Origin: an uncultured Eubacteriales bacterium
GTDB taxonomy: Bacteria; Bacillota; Clostridia; Oscillospirales; Oscillospiraceae
DNA: 32,574 nt
Reading direction: 5' to 3'
Assembly: GCA_900317375.1 (NCBI GenBank)
Contig: ONGJ01000027.1
Coordinates: 1-32,574, forward strand
Shown in pieces: positions 1 through 7,677 of the stretch. The notes below the pieces were generated by a model. That model was not told where the DNA came from. It was given only the letters and a program-made list of their open reading frames with translations, and did not search any database. The position numbers were made by a program, and so were the translations under genes. Each line of letters starts with the position of its first letter. Positions within the stretch are counted from its first letter, which is position 1.

Positions 1-1128
1 GCTGTTGCCGGTCCGGTCGTACATATCGCGCAGCTCACGCTCGTTTTCTTCCTCTATGCGCTTGCGCTCGAGCTCTTCGGCACGCTCGATTTCCTCGATC
101 AGCTTCGCCACGGACACTCTTGCGATGCTGCAGTCATATTTCGTCAGCTTTTTGGTCAGCACATCGCTGTTCTTCTCGTCCGCCTGGAGAACGAGCACGG
201 TCGCACCCTTCGGGATGGCGGAATAGACGCAGTCAACCAGCGCGAAGTCTCTCACAGCTTCGCCCGTGTCTTTGATCCCGCCGATCGCAGCGCCTACTTC
301 GCTGCCGTAGAGAGCGCCCAGAGGTCCGCCGAGGAGGCCGACCAAAGCGCCGATGAAGCCGCCCTTCAGGGTATCGTTCACGGACTTCTCCAGTCTTTCA
401 GCCTCGTCCTTGATCACATACTCACCGTTGTCATTCTTGACGATTGCAGCCTGCGAGATGAAATAGTGGTCATCCACGAAGTCCTCTTTCAGGTCGTGAA
501 AGACCTGATAGGTATCGCTCTCATTCTCGTATTTTACGATCAGCACGTTCTCGGAAACCTTTGCGTTGTAGAGCTTCTTCAGTCTCTTCATTTCCTCATT
601 GTATTTCTTCTCTTCGGCTTTCTCCTCAGCCTTTTCGGCACGCTCCATTTCCTTTACCACTTCAGCCGTAGTAAATCTTGCGACGTTGGCGTCATAGCTG
701 TTCAGCTTTTCGGTCAGAGCGGCGTCGCCCTTTTCATCGGCGAGGAGAAGAAGAACGGTTTCACCCTCTGCAACGCACTCGCTGACGCGATCCATCACGG
801 CGAAATCCTTCCAGGAATCGTCGGTATCCTTGGCTTCGCCGATCAGCGCGCCGACGCCGCCGCCGACGAGAGCACCCACAGGTCCTGCGAGGAGCCCGAC
901 CAAACCGCCGATGAGGCCGCCCTTCAGGGTGTCATCCACAGACTTTTCCAGTCTTTCTACCTGATCCTTGACAACGATCTCGCCGTCTTCCTTCTTGACA
1001 ATAGCCGCCTGGGAGATGAAATAGTTGTTATCGACGAATGCTTCCTTCAGCTCGCTGAAAGCCTGATAGGCCTGACTGTCCCTCTTGAAATTGACGACCA
1101 GAACGTTCTCGGATACTTTTTTTGCCAT
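1..1128 (-). CDS. Tandem-duplicated DUF1269-like protein with glycine-zipper segments (C-terminus cut by window edge)
   Basis: Not recognised as a named gene. From the ATG at 1128 the frame is open to base 1 (376 codons, no stop), so the C-terminus lies outside the window. The protein is two copies of one module, residues 1 to about 190 and about 191 to 376. Each starts with VSENVL(V/I)V, then (N/D)(N/H)YFISQAAIVK, a glycine-rich stretch (GGLIGGLVGLLAGPVGALVG in copy 1, KGGFIGALVGLLGGPLGALYG in copy 2), and a charged helical tail rich in Glu, Lys and Arg. This arrangement matches DUF1269-type proteins, whose Gly-zipper segments may insert in or lie on membranes; that role is family inference. 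AGAAAGGAAG lies 5 bases upstream of the ATG. The internal duplication is direct observation; the function is unknown. Confidence 0.8.
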   Translation of the reverse strand, partial: MAKKVSENVLVVNFKRDSQAYQAFSELKEAFVDNNYFISQAAIVKKEDGEIVVKDQVERLEKSVDDTLKGGLIGGLVGLLAGPVGALVGGGVGALIGEAKDTDDSWKDFAVMDRVSECVAEGETVLLLLADEKGDAALTEKLNSYDANVARFTTAEVVKEMERAEKAEEKAEEKKYNEEMKRLKKLYNAKVSENVLIVKYENESDTYQVFHDLKEDFVDDHYFISQAAIVKNDNGEYVIKDEAERLEKSVNDTLKGGFIGALVGLLGGPLGALYGSEVGAAIGGIKDTGEAVRDFALVDCVYSAIPKGATVLVLQADEKNSDVLTKKLTKYDCSIARVSVAKLIEEIERAEELERKRIEEENERELRDMYDRTGNS

Positions 1129-1224
1129 GTTTTTCTTCCTTTCTGTTGCTCTTGTTGAGCATTTTATGTTTTTGAAACGCAAAAGATTCACATTTTGTGA
1201 TCTTTTTTTGCTTCTTCTCTTATC

Positions 1225-1254
1225 ATCTTAGCATACTCTGCAGGCAAAATGCAA
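1225..1254 (-). promoter_or_regulatory. Predicted sigma-A promoter for the DUF1269-like gene
   Basis: On the minus strand TTGCAT (1249-1254) and TAAGAT (1225-1230) are separated by 18 bp. They lie about 100 bp upstream of the ATG at 1128. The match is moderate. Confidence 0.45.
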
Positions 1255-1309
1255 GAGTGGTTCCAGAATGTCAAGTCCCACCTTCCTGTTTCCAGGTTTG
1301 CAGTGTTTT

Positions 1310-2479
1310 TCATCCGTCGGCAGGGATCAGGTTTCCTGCCACGTCAAACACGAAAGATTCCGAATAGTCCTGAAAGGGCCAGACCTCCACAGTCTTCTTC
1401 TCGTTATTGTAAATCGCACTGTACTGTGTCATGGAAACACCGGAAGCAGCCGTGTAAGGGTTCTGCACCACGCTGCGGAGAATCACCTGGGCAGCCGATT
1501 CCGGCATCACAGTATAGTATTGCTCTTTGGTCGTATCCCAGTAGCATTCCAGCTGCGCCAGAATCGTCGCAAAGCGATGATAACCATGACCGTAACCGTA
1601 ATGATAATCCGGCGTCATGTCTTCTTCGGTCATCTTGACAGCCTCTTCGCGAAGGCGGCCATTGCGATAGGAATCTTCCATATCATCACTGGCCAGGTAG
1701 AAGTTCGTGCAGATATCGGAGGGGATGACGCTGATCACACTGTTCCGGCTCTCGATCACTAGGCTGCGGCCGGACGGATCGCTTACCATAAAATGACAGT
1801 TCTGCCAGTCCTCCGGCACCATGATGCCGGTTTTTGTTTTCCTGACCGCTTCATCGACATCTGCACAGTCATCCAATATAAAACGCAGAAGCATGCTGGA
1901 CCCGGCCGGGAATCTCGCCGGCTGCTCCCCTTCTTTGATATCCACGCGCTGGATCGACACATAAAGGCCTTTTTCATTGATCCCGTCCATACACTGGTAG
2001 GGCAGAATATCAAGCCAATCCGGATCAAAGCCCTCCTGATCCGGCCCAAATCGCTGCAGCAGCGGATTGTCTTCGCCGCACCAGACAGCATCTGCCAGGG
2101 CAATCGACTCATACTTCCCCTCCGGTCTGCAGTGAAGAACGATATTCAGCCCGGTCGGGGAAGGATCCTCTTCTGACACGCAGTGCAGCACATCATAATT
2201 TCGACAGGTGATAGGCTCACCCTCGGTATTATGGGTAAAGAAAGCCGAGCAGCCCGGGTCGATATAACCCAGCTTCCGCATAGCATCCATGACTTCCGGA
2301 CTGTAATAGTCCTTTTTATAATCCATGAAGTACAGGTAGCCGTTATCGTCCAGCCGCGTCAGGCCACCGTGATCCCAGGCCCCGGAAGCACAGGCAGAAG
2401 GAGAAGCGACGATCAAAACTGCCGCCGTCATCGCGGCCATGAAGAAAGATTTTCCTCTTTTCCTGATCCAATCAGTCAT
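1310..2479 (-). CDS. Exported Ntn-hydrolase, linear amide C-N hydrolase / choloylglycine hydrolase-like
   Basis: Probably a secreted N-terminal-nucleophile amidohydrolase of the C45/C59 (acyltransferase / choloylglycine hydrolase) superfamily, cleaving a linear amide; the substrate cannot be told from sequence. A basic N-terminus followed by a hydrophobic segment (residues 13-27) ending near SACA gives a signal peptide. GCSAF places the likely nucleophile Cys at residue 77, and ITCRNYD (residues 91-96) is the expected Arg-Asn-x-Asp strand after it. NEKGLYVS near the middle also fits the fold. In this family the Cys becomes N-terminal by self-cleavage, so residues before 77 would be a signal plus propeptide. 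The start is uncertain: an in-frame TTG at 2491 lies 1-2 bases after AGAAAGGAA (too close) and the ATG at 2479 about 13 bases after it; ATG was chosen. It is monocistronic on the minus strand. Confidence 0.8.
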   Translation of the reverse strand: MTDWIRKRGKSFFMAAMTAAVLIVASPSACASGAWDHGGLTRLDDNGYLYFMDYKKDYYSPEVMDAMRKLGYIDPGCSAFFTHNTEGEPITCRNYDVLHCVSEEDPSPTGLNIVLHCRPEGKYESIALADAVWCGEDNPLLQRFGPDQEGFDPDWLDILPYQCMDGINEKGLYVSIQRVDIKEGEQPARFPAGSSMLLRFILDDCADVDEAVRKTKTGIMVPEDWQNCHFMVSDPSGRSLVIESRNSVISVIPSDICTNFYLASDDMEDSYRNGRLREEAVKMTEEDMTPDYHYGYGHGYHRFATILAQLECYWDTTKEQYYTVMPESAAQVILRSVVQNPYTAASGVSMTQYSAIYNNEKKTVEVWPFQDYSESFVFDVAGNLIPADG

Positions 2480-2743
2480 AACAGTTTTCAAATTCCTTTC
2501 TGTTCAGAGCAGCCAAAGCAAGTTGAGTTCTCTGATAAAATGATCATATTCTCTCTCGCAAAGCTGTCAGCCTCAAACGCCATGCAGGAAACACATAAGC
2601 AGGAGAGCACAACGGCAAAATTTTTTTGCAGACCTTTCTCCCTCATTTTATGCGTGGCGCGGTGATCTGGAGGCAAGAGCTCAGCTATGCTTTCGCACAA
2701 TGGCAGTAATCCATATTCGGGCGCTCCCACGGAAGCGGGTCCG

Positions 2744-3271
2744 CTATGTAGCAAGGGGATACTCGTAAAGGTCGAAATCCGCCCAGCCCGTGTCCTCATA
2801 AAACATCGGCAGGGTATGAAGGTATCGAAATCCCATCCCGGTATAGAGCTTCCCGGCATTACGATTGCCCTTCAGAACATCCAGTCGGATCACCTTCTGA
2901 TGATGATCCCGCGCATAGTCAATGGCAAACCGGACCAGCTGTTTTGCATAGCCTTTCCTCCAGCATGTCGGCCGAATCGCCAGCGCATGGATCACGGTCA
3001 CCTCTGTTTCTTCCGCCCGAACTGGCCAGTGAAACGACCTGTATGCATCGTTGAAACGATGATTGAGCACCATCGCCCCGACGATCCTCCCGCCCTCCTC
3101 AGCAAGGAAAAGTTCGCCGCAGCAGATAGATTCAAGCAGAAAATCGGGTGCGGGGTAGATGTCCTTCTTCCACGCGACACTGTCATCGGCGCCGCCGACA
3201 GCGTCAATCACTTCGTAATAGAACTCTTTGACTGCCTGAAGCTGGTTGAAACTGGCTGTTTTCACATTCAT
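2744..3271 (-). CDS. GNAT-family N-acetyltransferase
   Basis: A cytoplasmic acetyl-CoA-dependent N-acyltransferase of the GNAT fold, 175 residues. The start at 3271 (MNVKTASF) is preceded by GGCGGCGAG and overlaps the stop of the upstream DUF5655 gene as ATGA, which argues for translational coupling; the longer open frame upstream lies inside that gene. Visible landmarks are the GGRIVGAMVL strand near residue 60, HALAIRPTCWRKGYAKQLV (motif A, the pyrophosphate loop, with RKGYAK in place of the usual R/Q-x-x-G-x-G/A) and the C-terminal GNRNAGKLYTGMGFRYL (motif B: N-A-x-x-x-Y-x-x-x-G-F). The acceptor is unknown; small metabolites or antibiotics are possible for such orphan GNATs. Confidence 0.88.
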   Translation of the reverse strand: MNVKTASFNQLQAVKEFYYEVIDAVGGADDSVAWKKDIYPAPDFLLESICCGELFLAEEGGRIVGAMVLNHRFNDAYRSFHWPVRAEETEVTVIHALAIRPTCWRKGYAKQLVRFAIDYARDHHQKVIRLDVLKGNRNAGKLYTGMGFRYLHTLPMFYEDTGWADFDLYEYPLAT

Positions 3272-3699
3272 TTTCTCGCCGCCGATCCCGAAGGCACAGG
3301 AGTCATGCGTTGTGTTCGCGCGTTTCTCCCCTTTGCATCTGCGAAAACATAGGCATCCTTTATCCATGAAAGCAGTTCTTCATCCAATTCCTCCGGCCTG
3401 CTGACGACAATATGGTGCGTCCATCTTCCGGGGTACGGCTCTGTCTTCACCGCAACGCGTTCCGAATTCAAAGGAGTGGGAAGTCCGAGGGTGATCACCA
3501 TATATTCCTCAGGCAGTTCGGCTTTCCTCTTCACCCGCGCGAAAGAGATGCATGCAAAGACATGTCGGTTGTAATAGGTGATCTGTGTCTTTTGAATCCG
3601 TCTGTCCACATCTGGGAAGGTCTCAAAGAGAATCGCATCAAAAGCCTGAAACAGAGGAAGCACATCCGGATGAGGATCAAAAAACATTATGGTATCCAT
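3268..3699 (-). CDS. DUF5655 domain-containing protein
   Basis: A cytoplasmic protein of about 143 residues matching the DUF5655 pattern: an N-terminal helix (DVLPLFQAFDAILFETFPDV), then KTQITYYNRHVFACISFARV, EYMVITLGL, W-T-H-H-I-V-V and a C-terminal ELLSWIKDAYVFA. The family has no established biochemical role. The chosen ATG at 3699 has GGAAAG 5 bases upstream; a GTG five codons earlier (3714) also has a good site (AAGAGG), so the start is open. It is the first gene of a two-gene operon with the GNAT gene and shares a 4-base ATGA overlap with it. A strong promoter lies just upstream. Confidence 0.78.
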   Translation of the reverse strand: MDTIMFFDPHPDVLPLFQAFDAILFETFPDVDRRIQKTQITYYNRHVFACISFARVKRKAELPEEYMVITLGLPTPLNSERVAVKTEPYPGRWTHHIVVSRPEELDEELLSWIKDAYVFADAKGRNARTQRMTPVPSGSAARK

Positions 3700-3756
3700 A
3701 TCAGCTTTCCGCACGCCGCACCTCTTCCCCTTTCCGCCTGTTTTGATTTGAAATTA

Positions 3757-3786
3757 ATTATAGTCTTCCTCTCGCAGCGCTGTCAA
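3757..3786 (-). promoter_or_regulatory. Strong predicted sigma-A promoter for the DUF5655-GNAT operon
   Basis: On the minus strand a consensus TTGACA (3781-3786) is followed after 18 bp by a consensus TATAAT (3757-3762). It lies 58 bp upstream of the ATG at 3699. Confidence 0.75.
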
Positions 3787-3943
3787 CATCCAAAGCGGGC
3801 ATATAGCTTTCAAACGAAACGCGGTAGAAGCAAGTTCCGCTCACGTCACAATCGACAGATGCAGTTTCGCAAGCCGGAAGCCTGTATTGTGAGCATTTCA
3901 CAAATACGCTGTTGTATAGCCTGTTTTTTGTGCAATTTCGCCA

Positions 3944-3971
3944 TTGTCTTTTCCCTGTTTTGGGCTATAAT
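3944..3971 (+). promoter_or_regulatory. Predicted sigma-A promoter for the small acidic protein gene
   Basis: TTGTCT (3944-3949), a 16-bp spacer and TATAAT (3966-3971), about 30 bp before the ATG at 4001. The TTGTCT -35 resembles the one in front of the double-glycine peptide gene at 9852, but the surrounding sequence does not match. Confidence 0.65.
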
Positions 3972-4000
3972 GCGGCGAACTCAGAAAGGAGTGAAAAAAC

Positions 4001-4246
4001 ATGTTGACTGTTAGAAATAATGAGGAGCTTAAGCTCTTTCTGGATACGGTTGATCAGTGCGAGGACGTGATCCTTGTCACGCCGGACGGCATGGAATACA
4101 ACCTGAAAGACCTCCGCGAGCGGTTCATCGGCCTCGGTAAGGCCATGAACGCCGAAGAGAATCCGGAGCTGGAAGTCTACAGCCAGAACCGTGAGGATGT
4201 CGCAAGGCTGTTTCACTACATGGAAAGCATTGAGACAGCCGCATAA
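4001..4246 (+). CDS. Small acidic hypothetical protein (81 aa)
   Basis: Not recognised. The 81-residue product begins MLTVRNNEELKLFLDTVDQC, is rich in Glu and Asp, has no signal peptide or membrane segment, and reads as alternating strands and helices (VILVTPDGMEYNLKDLRERF). The coding call rests on a strong RBS (AGAAAGGAG, 7-8 bases before ATG), a good promoter at 3944-3971 and a terminator-like hairpin just downstream, giving a complete monocistronic unit. It has a single Cys and no double-glycine leader, so it is not grouped with the peptides at 9852 and 16448. Confidence 0.75.
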   Translation: MLTVRNNEELKLFLDTVDQCEDVILVTPDGMEYNLKDLRERFIGLGKAMNAEENPELEVYSQNREDVARLFHYMESIETAA

Positions 4247-4265
4247 ATCCGCAGCGCTTACAACT

Positions 4266-4312
4266 GAAACCGGGAACCCTCGCTTTATAAGCGCCGGGCT
4301 CCCGGTTTCTTT
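4266..4312 (+). terminator. Rho-independent terminator after the small acidic gene
   Basis: GAAACCGGG (4266-4274) pairs perfectly with CCCGGTTTC (4301-4309). The loop contains a smaller CGCTT/AAGCG stem (4281-4293). The run TTTCTTT follows. Confidence 0.6.
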
Positions 4313-4365
4313 AACGCCCGGTTCTCTATGGACGCCCCCTGTGTTCTGTATTTCTGATTATCTAT

Positions 4366-4680
4366 TCAATCCATGTGTATGACGACGCGCGGCCGGCCGG
4401 TCAGTTTGGCGGAGTTGTAGTTCGGCAGGTAATCTATGAGGACATCCGATGCCTCAGCGGCCATTTGAGCCGGCTGGCCGTTCTGTTCGACCTCTTCCCG
4501 GGAAATGCCGAAATTTGTCTCCATCAGTTTATAGTGATACCCCTCCAGCGCAGCCAGAAACATGTCGTCATCCTGCACTTCCTTGCCGTTCATCGTCAGT
4601 TGCCGGATAAAGGAGTCCATCACTTTGCAGTCAGCCTGCTTTCCAATGCTCTGGAGGATATCCGGCAGAGCAGGCGGAAC
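4366..4680 (-). pseudogene. C-terminal relic of a 5'-nucleotidase / 2',3'-cyclic phosphodiesterase
   Basis: The frame is open from directly after the stop of the thioesterase gene (4680) to a stop at 4366. Its translation includes MNGKEVQDDDMFLAALEGYH, then LIDYLPNYNS and a final RPRVVIHMD. This pattern (G-K-x-x-x-D-D-x-x-F-x-x-A-L-x-G-Y-H, then a helix ending in D-x-L-x-x-Y-L) resembles the end of the nucleotide-binding C-terminal domain of UshA/CpdB-type enzymes. The N-terminal metallophosphatase domain (several hundred residues) is absent, no signal peptide exists, and no clear RBS precedes the GTG/ATG near 4620. I infer a truncated gene fragment abutting the thioesterase, perhaps after a deletion. 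A genuinely expressed 85-residue protein is less likely. Confidence 0.5.
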
Positions 4681-5088
4681 TCATAGATAGGCGATTTCGT
4701 AGATGGAGGTCGCGGAAGGGCGTCCGTCGGCGGAGCAATAGCAGTCGGCCTGAACGACGCAGACGCGGTGTCCTCTGCGGATCAGGCGTGCTTCGGCCCA
4801 GAGACGCTCGCCGGCAGCCGGGCGCAGATAGTGGATGCTGCAGTTTTGGGTGACGATCTGGTGGGACCAGTCGTCCGCCTGCAGGGCCATCAGTCCCGAG
4901 GCAACGTCGAGAACGGTCGCGATGAGCCCGCCGTGCACGTTGCCGGCGGGGTTGAGAAGCTCCGGACGAAGCGGGCAGCTGATCAGGCAGCGGTCGCTCT
5001 GCAGATCGTCAAAGACAATGCCGCAGTAGGATGTAAAACCGCTGAGCCGCTCGTTGAGGCGGGAAGTGTCGGGAATACGGTCAGTCAT
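4681..5088 (-). CDS. PaaI-family hotdog thioesterase
   Basis: A cytoplasmic acyl-CoA thioesterase of the PaaI/YbgC hotdog superfamily, 135 residues, the usual full length. The signature N-P-A-G-N-V-H-G-G-L-I-A-T-V-L-D at residues 46-61 is the hotdog helix with the conserved H-G-G and catalytic Asp. SIHYLRPA is the following strand, and the C-terminal strands are intact. The start codon overlaps the stop of the upstream DUF3089 gene by four bases (ATGA at 5085-5088), so the two genes are translationally coupled. Pairing with an alpha/beta hydrolase suggests cleavage of acyl esters and thioesters of the same substrate class; that is inference. Confidence 0.88.
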   Translation of the reverse strand: MTDRIPDTSRLNERLSGFTSYCGIVFDDLQSDRCLISCPLRPELLNPAGNVHGGLIATVLDVASGLMALQADDWSHQIVTQNCSIHYLRPAAGERLWAEARLIRRGHRVCVVQADCYCSADGRPSATSIYEIAYL

Positions 5089-6059
5089 ATTTCATTTTTA
5101 TGGCTTTTCAGCCAGGTTTCCGCACGCAGGCGGGCATTCTCACGGATGTTCAGATAGAAGAAGGAATAATCGCAGCCATGATAGCTTGCCGGGCCGAACA
5201 CCTTCTCCAGGTCGGGCATCCCGGTGAGCGCAGTAATGGTGTACCTGTCAAAGTCGGGATTCATGACCATGACCGTGCCTCTTTCCGGATCGATGACGGC
5301 ATCGGCCCCGACCGGCAGTTCATCCATCCCCGGATTCAGGAGATGGGGCACAAAGCTTCCGAGATTCAGCTCGGGGCCTGCAGGGGTATCATCGGTGCGC
5401 CAGTTCAGAGGGTTGATGGACATCGCCCCCCGCGCAACGACCAGAGAGGCCCTCCCCCGGTTGGCAGGCCCCTCCGTATTCCAGGAGACGACGACGCCGA
5501 GATCATCCGCCGTCTGCGCTGCCTTCACATGGGGATTCTTTTCCAGATACTCTCCGGTCAGAGAATCGCCGATGCAGTAGGCGGCGATCATATTGGCGTA
5601 ATAATCCGGGTGTTCTTTCATATACTCCGACAGGACCATGTACGACAGGCGGGAGCCCTGGGAGTGGCCGGCAAGGAAATACGGACGGCCTCCGTTCAGG
5701 TTCTCAAAATAATAATCCAGGGCCGCGTAGACGTCTGTACGCGGCTCGGCCCATTCGGCCGCATCCACCTCTTCAAAGCTCATCGCGGAAAGTTTTGTTG
5801 CGTTCACCTGTCGCCAGTATGGGGTGAAAAGATTGGCGACCGGTTCAAACGCACTTGCCTGCTGTTTGAAGTTTTTTCGGGCCGTCAGGCGCATAATGGG
5901 GTTGTCGACCGTGCAGATCGTGTCTGCAAGGGGATCTTCGCAGCTTGAGGGATACAGATAAAGCAGGTCTGCCGGCTTATCCGGCGTTTGCGGTCGGGAA
6001 AGCCAGTTTTTCTTCTTTGCATAGTCCGACGCGGTTCCGACAAAGGGTTTTATATACAC
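5085..6059 (-). CDS. DUF3089 alpha/beta-hydrolase without signal peptide
   Basis: A predicted lipase/esterase-like hydrolase of the DUF3089 family, 324 residues. The nucleophile elbow is A-G-H-S-Q-G-S with Ser133. Other shared landmarks are LLYLYPSS near residue 33, FTPYWRQ near 78, SINPLNW in the second half and SYHGCDYSFFYLNI near the C-terminus, which supplies a candidate catalytic His. The start is GTG at 6059, with GAGAGGAAGG 8 bases upstream. It lacks the signal peptide of its paralogue at 10071, so it appears to act in the cytoplasm. It is the first gene of an operon with the thioesterase and is driven by the promoter at 6129-6157. Confidence 0.87.
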   Translation of the reverse strand: MYIKPFVGTASDYAKKKNWLSRPQTPDKPADLLYLYPSSCEDPLADTICTVDNPIMRLTARKNFKQQASAFEPVANLFTPYWRQVNATKLSAMSFEEVDAAEWAEPRTDVYAALDYYFENLNGGRPYFLAGHSQGSRLSYMVLSEYMKEHPDYYANMIAAYCIGDSLTGEYLEKNPHVKAAQTADDLGVVVSWNTEGPANRGRASLVVARGAMSINPLNWRTDDTPAGPELNLGSFVPHLLNPGMDELPVGADAVIDPERGTVMVMNPDFDRYTITALTGMPDLEKVFGPASYHGCDYSFFYLNIRENARLRAETWLKSHKNEI

Positions 6060-6128
6060 GGTTATCGCCTTCCTCTCATCCGGTTCATATTGCGGAGATT
6101 GCTATTATGCAGAACAGCACCGGGACAA

Positions 6129-6157
6129 ATTATAGTCCAAAGCGCGGAAGATTGCCA
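6129..6157 (-). promoter_or_regulatory. Predicted promoter for the DUF3089-thioesterase operon
   Basis: On the minus strand TGGCAA (6152-6157), 17 bp, then a perfect TATAAT (6129-6134), about 70 bp before the GTG start. Confidence 0.6.
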
Positions 6158-6207
6158 GCGGTTCCTGCAGAGAATTCGAAATCTGCGATTCGGTATCGGC
6201 ATTGGAA

Positions 6208-6236
6208 CTTGCCTTACGCCTGATCTGATGGTAAGA
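6208..6236 (+). promoter_or_regulatory. Predicted promoter for the secreted protein gene at 6272
   Basis: TTGCCT (6208-6213), 17 bp, TAAGAT (6231-6236). It lies 36 bp before the ATG and is divergent from the promoter at 6129-6157. Confidence 0.5.
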
Positions 6237-6271
6237 TCATTTTACAAAGAATATGGAGAGGACAGAGAATC

Positions 6272-7639
6272 ATGAAAAGAGTATTCACCTTCTGGCTGGC
6301 GCTTCTTCTGCTGGCAGCGCCTGCTGTTTCCTCCCGCGCAGAGAGCGGGGAAACCGCATCCGGCCAGCCGGAAACAGCGGCAGAAAAAGAGACAGTCCCG
6401 GAGGACCTGGTCCGGGATCAGAGTTTTTCGCTTGCCATGGCCGCCTGGCTCGGCGGATACCCGGAATATGTGGACGACGACCTTCTCCGTCTGGACGCGG
6501 CCGGCTGGTATGCCGCTCTTCAGGCGCGATACGGCTATGATCTGATATCCGAAGAGGAACTAAGGGATTATCTCCGCTCCGTGGGATATTCAGGTGACCT
6601 GCGGTTCCCTGAAAGCTGGGAGGAATACGGCATCGTGAACGTCCTCACCAGCAGGGACGGGCGAAGATACTACGACTTCGCCAACCATAAGAATCAGCTT
6701 GCCGAACTGCTTGGCGTCACGATGGAATACCGTCTGAAAACAGCCGGCTGCTCGGTGCTCGTTACCATCGTTCATCATTATGAGGACGGCAGCACGGCGG
6801 AATGGTCTTACGAGCTGAGGTATGTTCACAATGAGGATGCTTCAGGCACTTTCCCCTACCGGCTTGCCGAGCTGAAGGTCTGCCCTTTTGTGCCGAAGAT
6901 CGGCGGAAATGCTGATTTTGACTGGGAGGACCTTCAGTATGCCAACCGGCTGGATACGGTCCTGAAGTTCTGTCCCGCCGTGCACATTGAAAGCGATGTG
7001 GGGGGATATACGGAGCGGTGGCTGTTCCGCACGGAAGAGAAGACGGTCGATATCTCCCAGAACGGCAGTCTGTCCTACGGTCAGGTGAACGGTATCGACT
7101 TCCGGAAGGAGGATGCGGGGAGCCGTGTGCAGGTGGGGAAGATCGACCCGCCCGATGCTGCCGAGGAGAACTTTAACCGCGCGCTGCCGCAGGTTTTCTC
7201 AGACATGGTCCGAATGGAGCTTGTCCGCACGGAGGGAGAGAACAGCGTCCTGAACTGTAAAACGCGAAGCGGGCAGCGGGTGATCATGACGGTCAACAGC
7301 CTGACGCTGTGGATCCAGCAGCTGGACGGAATCGCGGAGGACGGCTCGCTGCTTTACCGGTATACGTTCGGTTACGACCGGCAGCCGCCGCGCCTTTCTC
7401 TGCTGGAAGCCTGGGACGGTCCTCTCAGAACCGTGACGCTGGTCTGGGAAGACTTCCGCAGCGGCGTTTTGATCACCCGGACAGACTTTGTCCGCGTCCC
7501 GGCCGACTGGGAGGTCCTGCCGTATGAAGGACGCTGGGGCGACTTTACGATCTATACGGACCCCGGGCATACCAGCCTGTATCAGTATCCCGGAGACGGA
7601 GCGGACTATACCCTTTATCTGAGCACCGCGAAGGAATGA
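6272..7639 (+). CDS. Secreted hypothetical protein (455 aa)
   Basis: Not recognised. The product starts MKRVFTFWLALLLLAAPAVS followed by SRAES, a clear signal peptide with a likely cut near residue 23. A low-complexity Glu/Thr/Ala/Gly linker follows (about 24-45), then an acidic, aromatic-rich mature region with no further membrane segment. Repeated beta-type strands such as LLGVTMEYRLKTAGCSVLVT, and pairs like YTERWLFRTEEKTVDIS, suggest a beta-rich extracellular fold. Cys is rare. The RBS GGAGAGGACAGAG precedes the ATG. It is a single gene flanked by divergent and convergent neighbours. Without a family match, no function is proposed. Confidence 0.8.
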   Translation: MKRVFTFWLALLLLAAPAVSSRAESGETASGQPETAAEKETVPEDLVRDQSFSLAMAAWLGGYPEYVDDDLLRLDAAGWYAALQARYGYDLISEEELRDYLRSVGYSGDLRFPESWEEYGIVNVLTSRDGRRYYDFANHKNQLAELLGVTMEYRLKTAGCSVLVTIVHHYEDGSTAEWSYELRYVHNEDASGTFPYRLAELKVCPFVPKIGGNADFDWEDLQYANRLDTVLKFCPAVHIESDVGGYTERWLFRTEEKTVDISQNGSLSYGQVNGIDFRKEDAGSRVQVGKIDPPDAAEENFNRALPQVFSDMVRMELVRTEGENSVLNCKTRSGQRVIMTVNSLTLWIQQLDGIAEDGSLLYRYTFGYDRQPPRLSLLEAWDGPLRTVTLVWEDFRSGVLITRTDFVRVPADWEVLPYEGRWGDFTIYTDPGHTSLYQYPGDGADYTLYLSTAKE

Positions 7640-7677
7640 TCCGCACGCCTGTCATTCCATGTCCCTGAAGGTCCTGT

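Noticed and set aside
2488-2646. A 52-codon minus-strand frame with a hydrophobic start (REKGLQKNFAVVLSCLC) just upstream of the Ntn-hydrolase
   Set aside because: No RBS precedes its ATG and no partner or family pattern was seen. It could still be a leader peptide, but support is insufficient.
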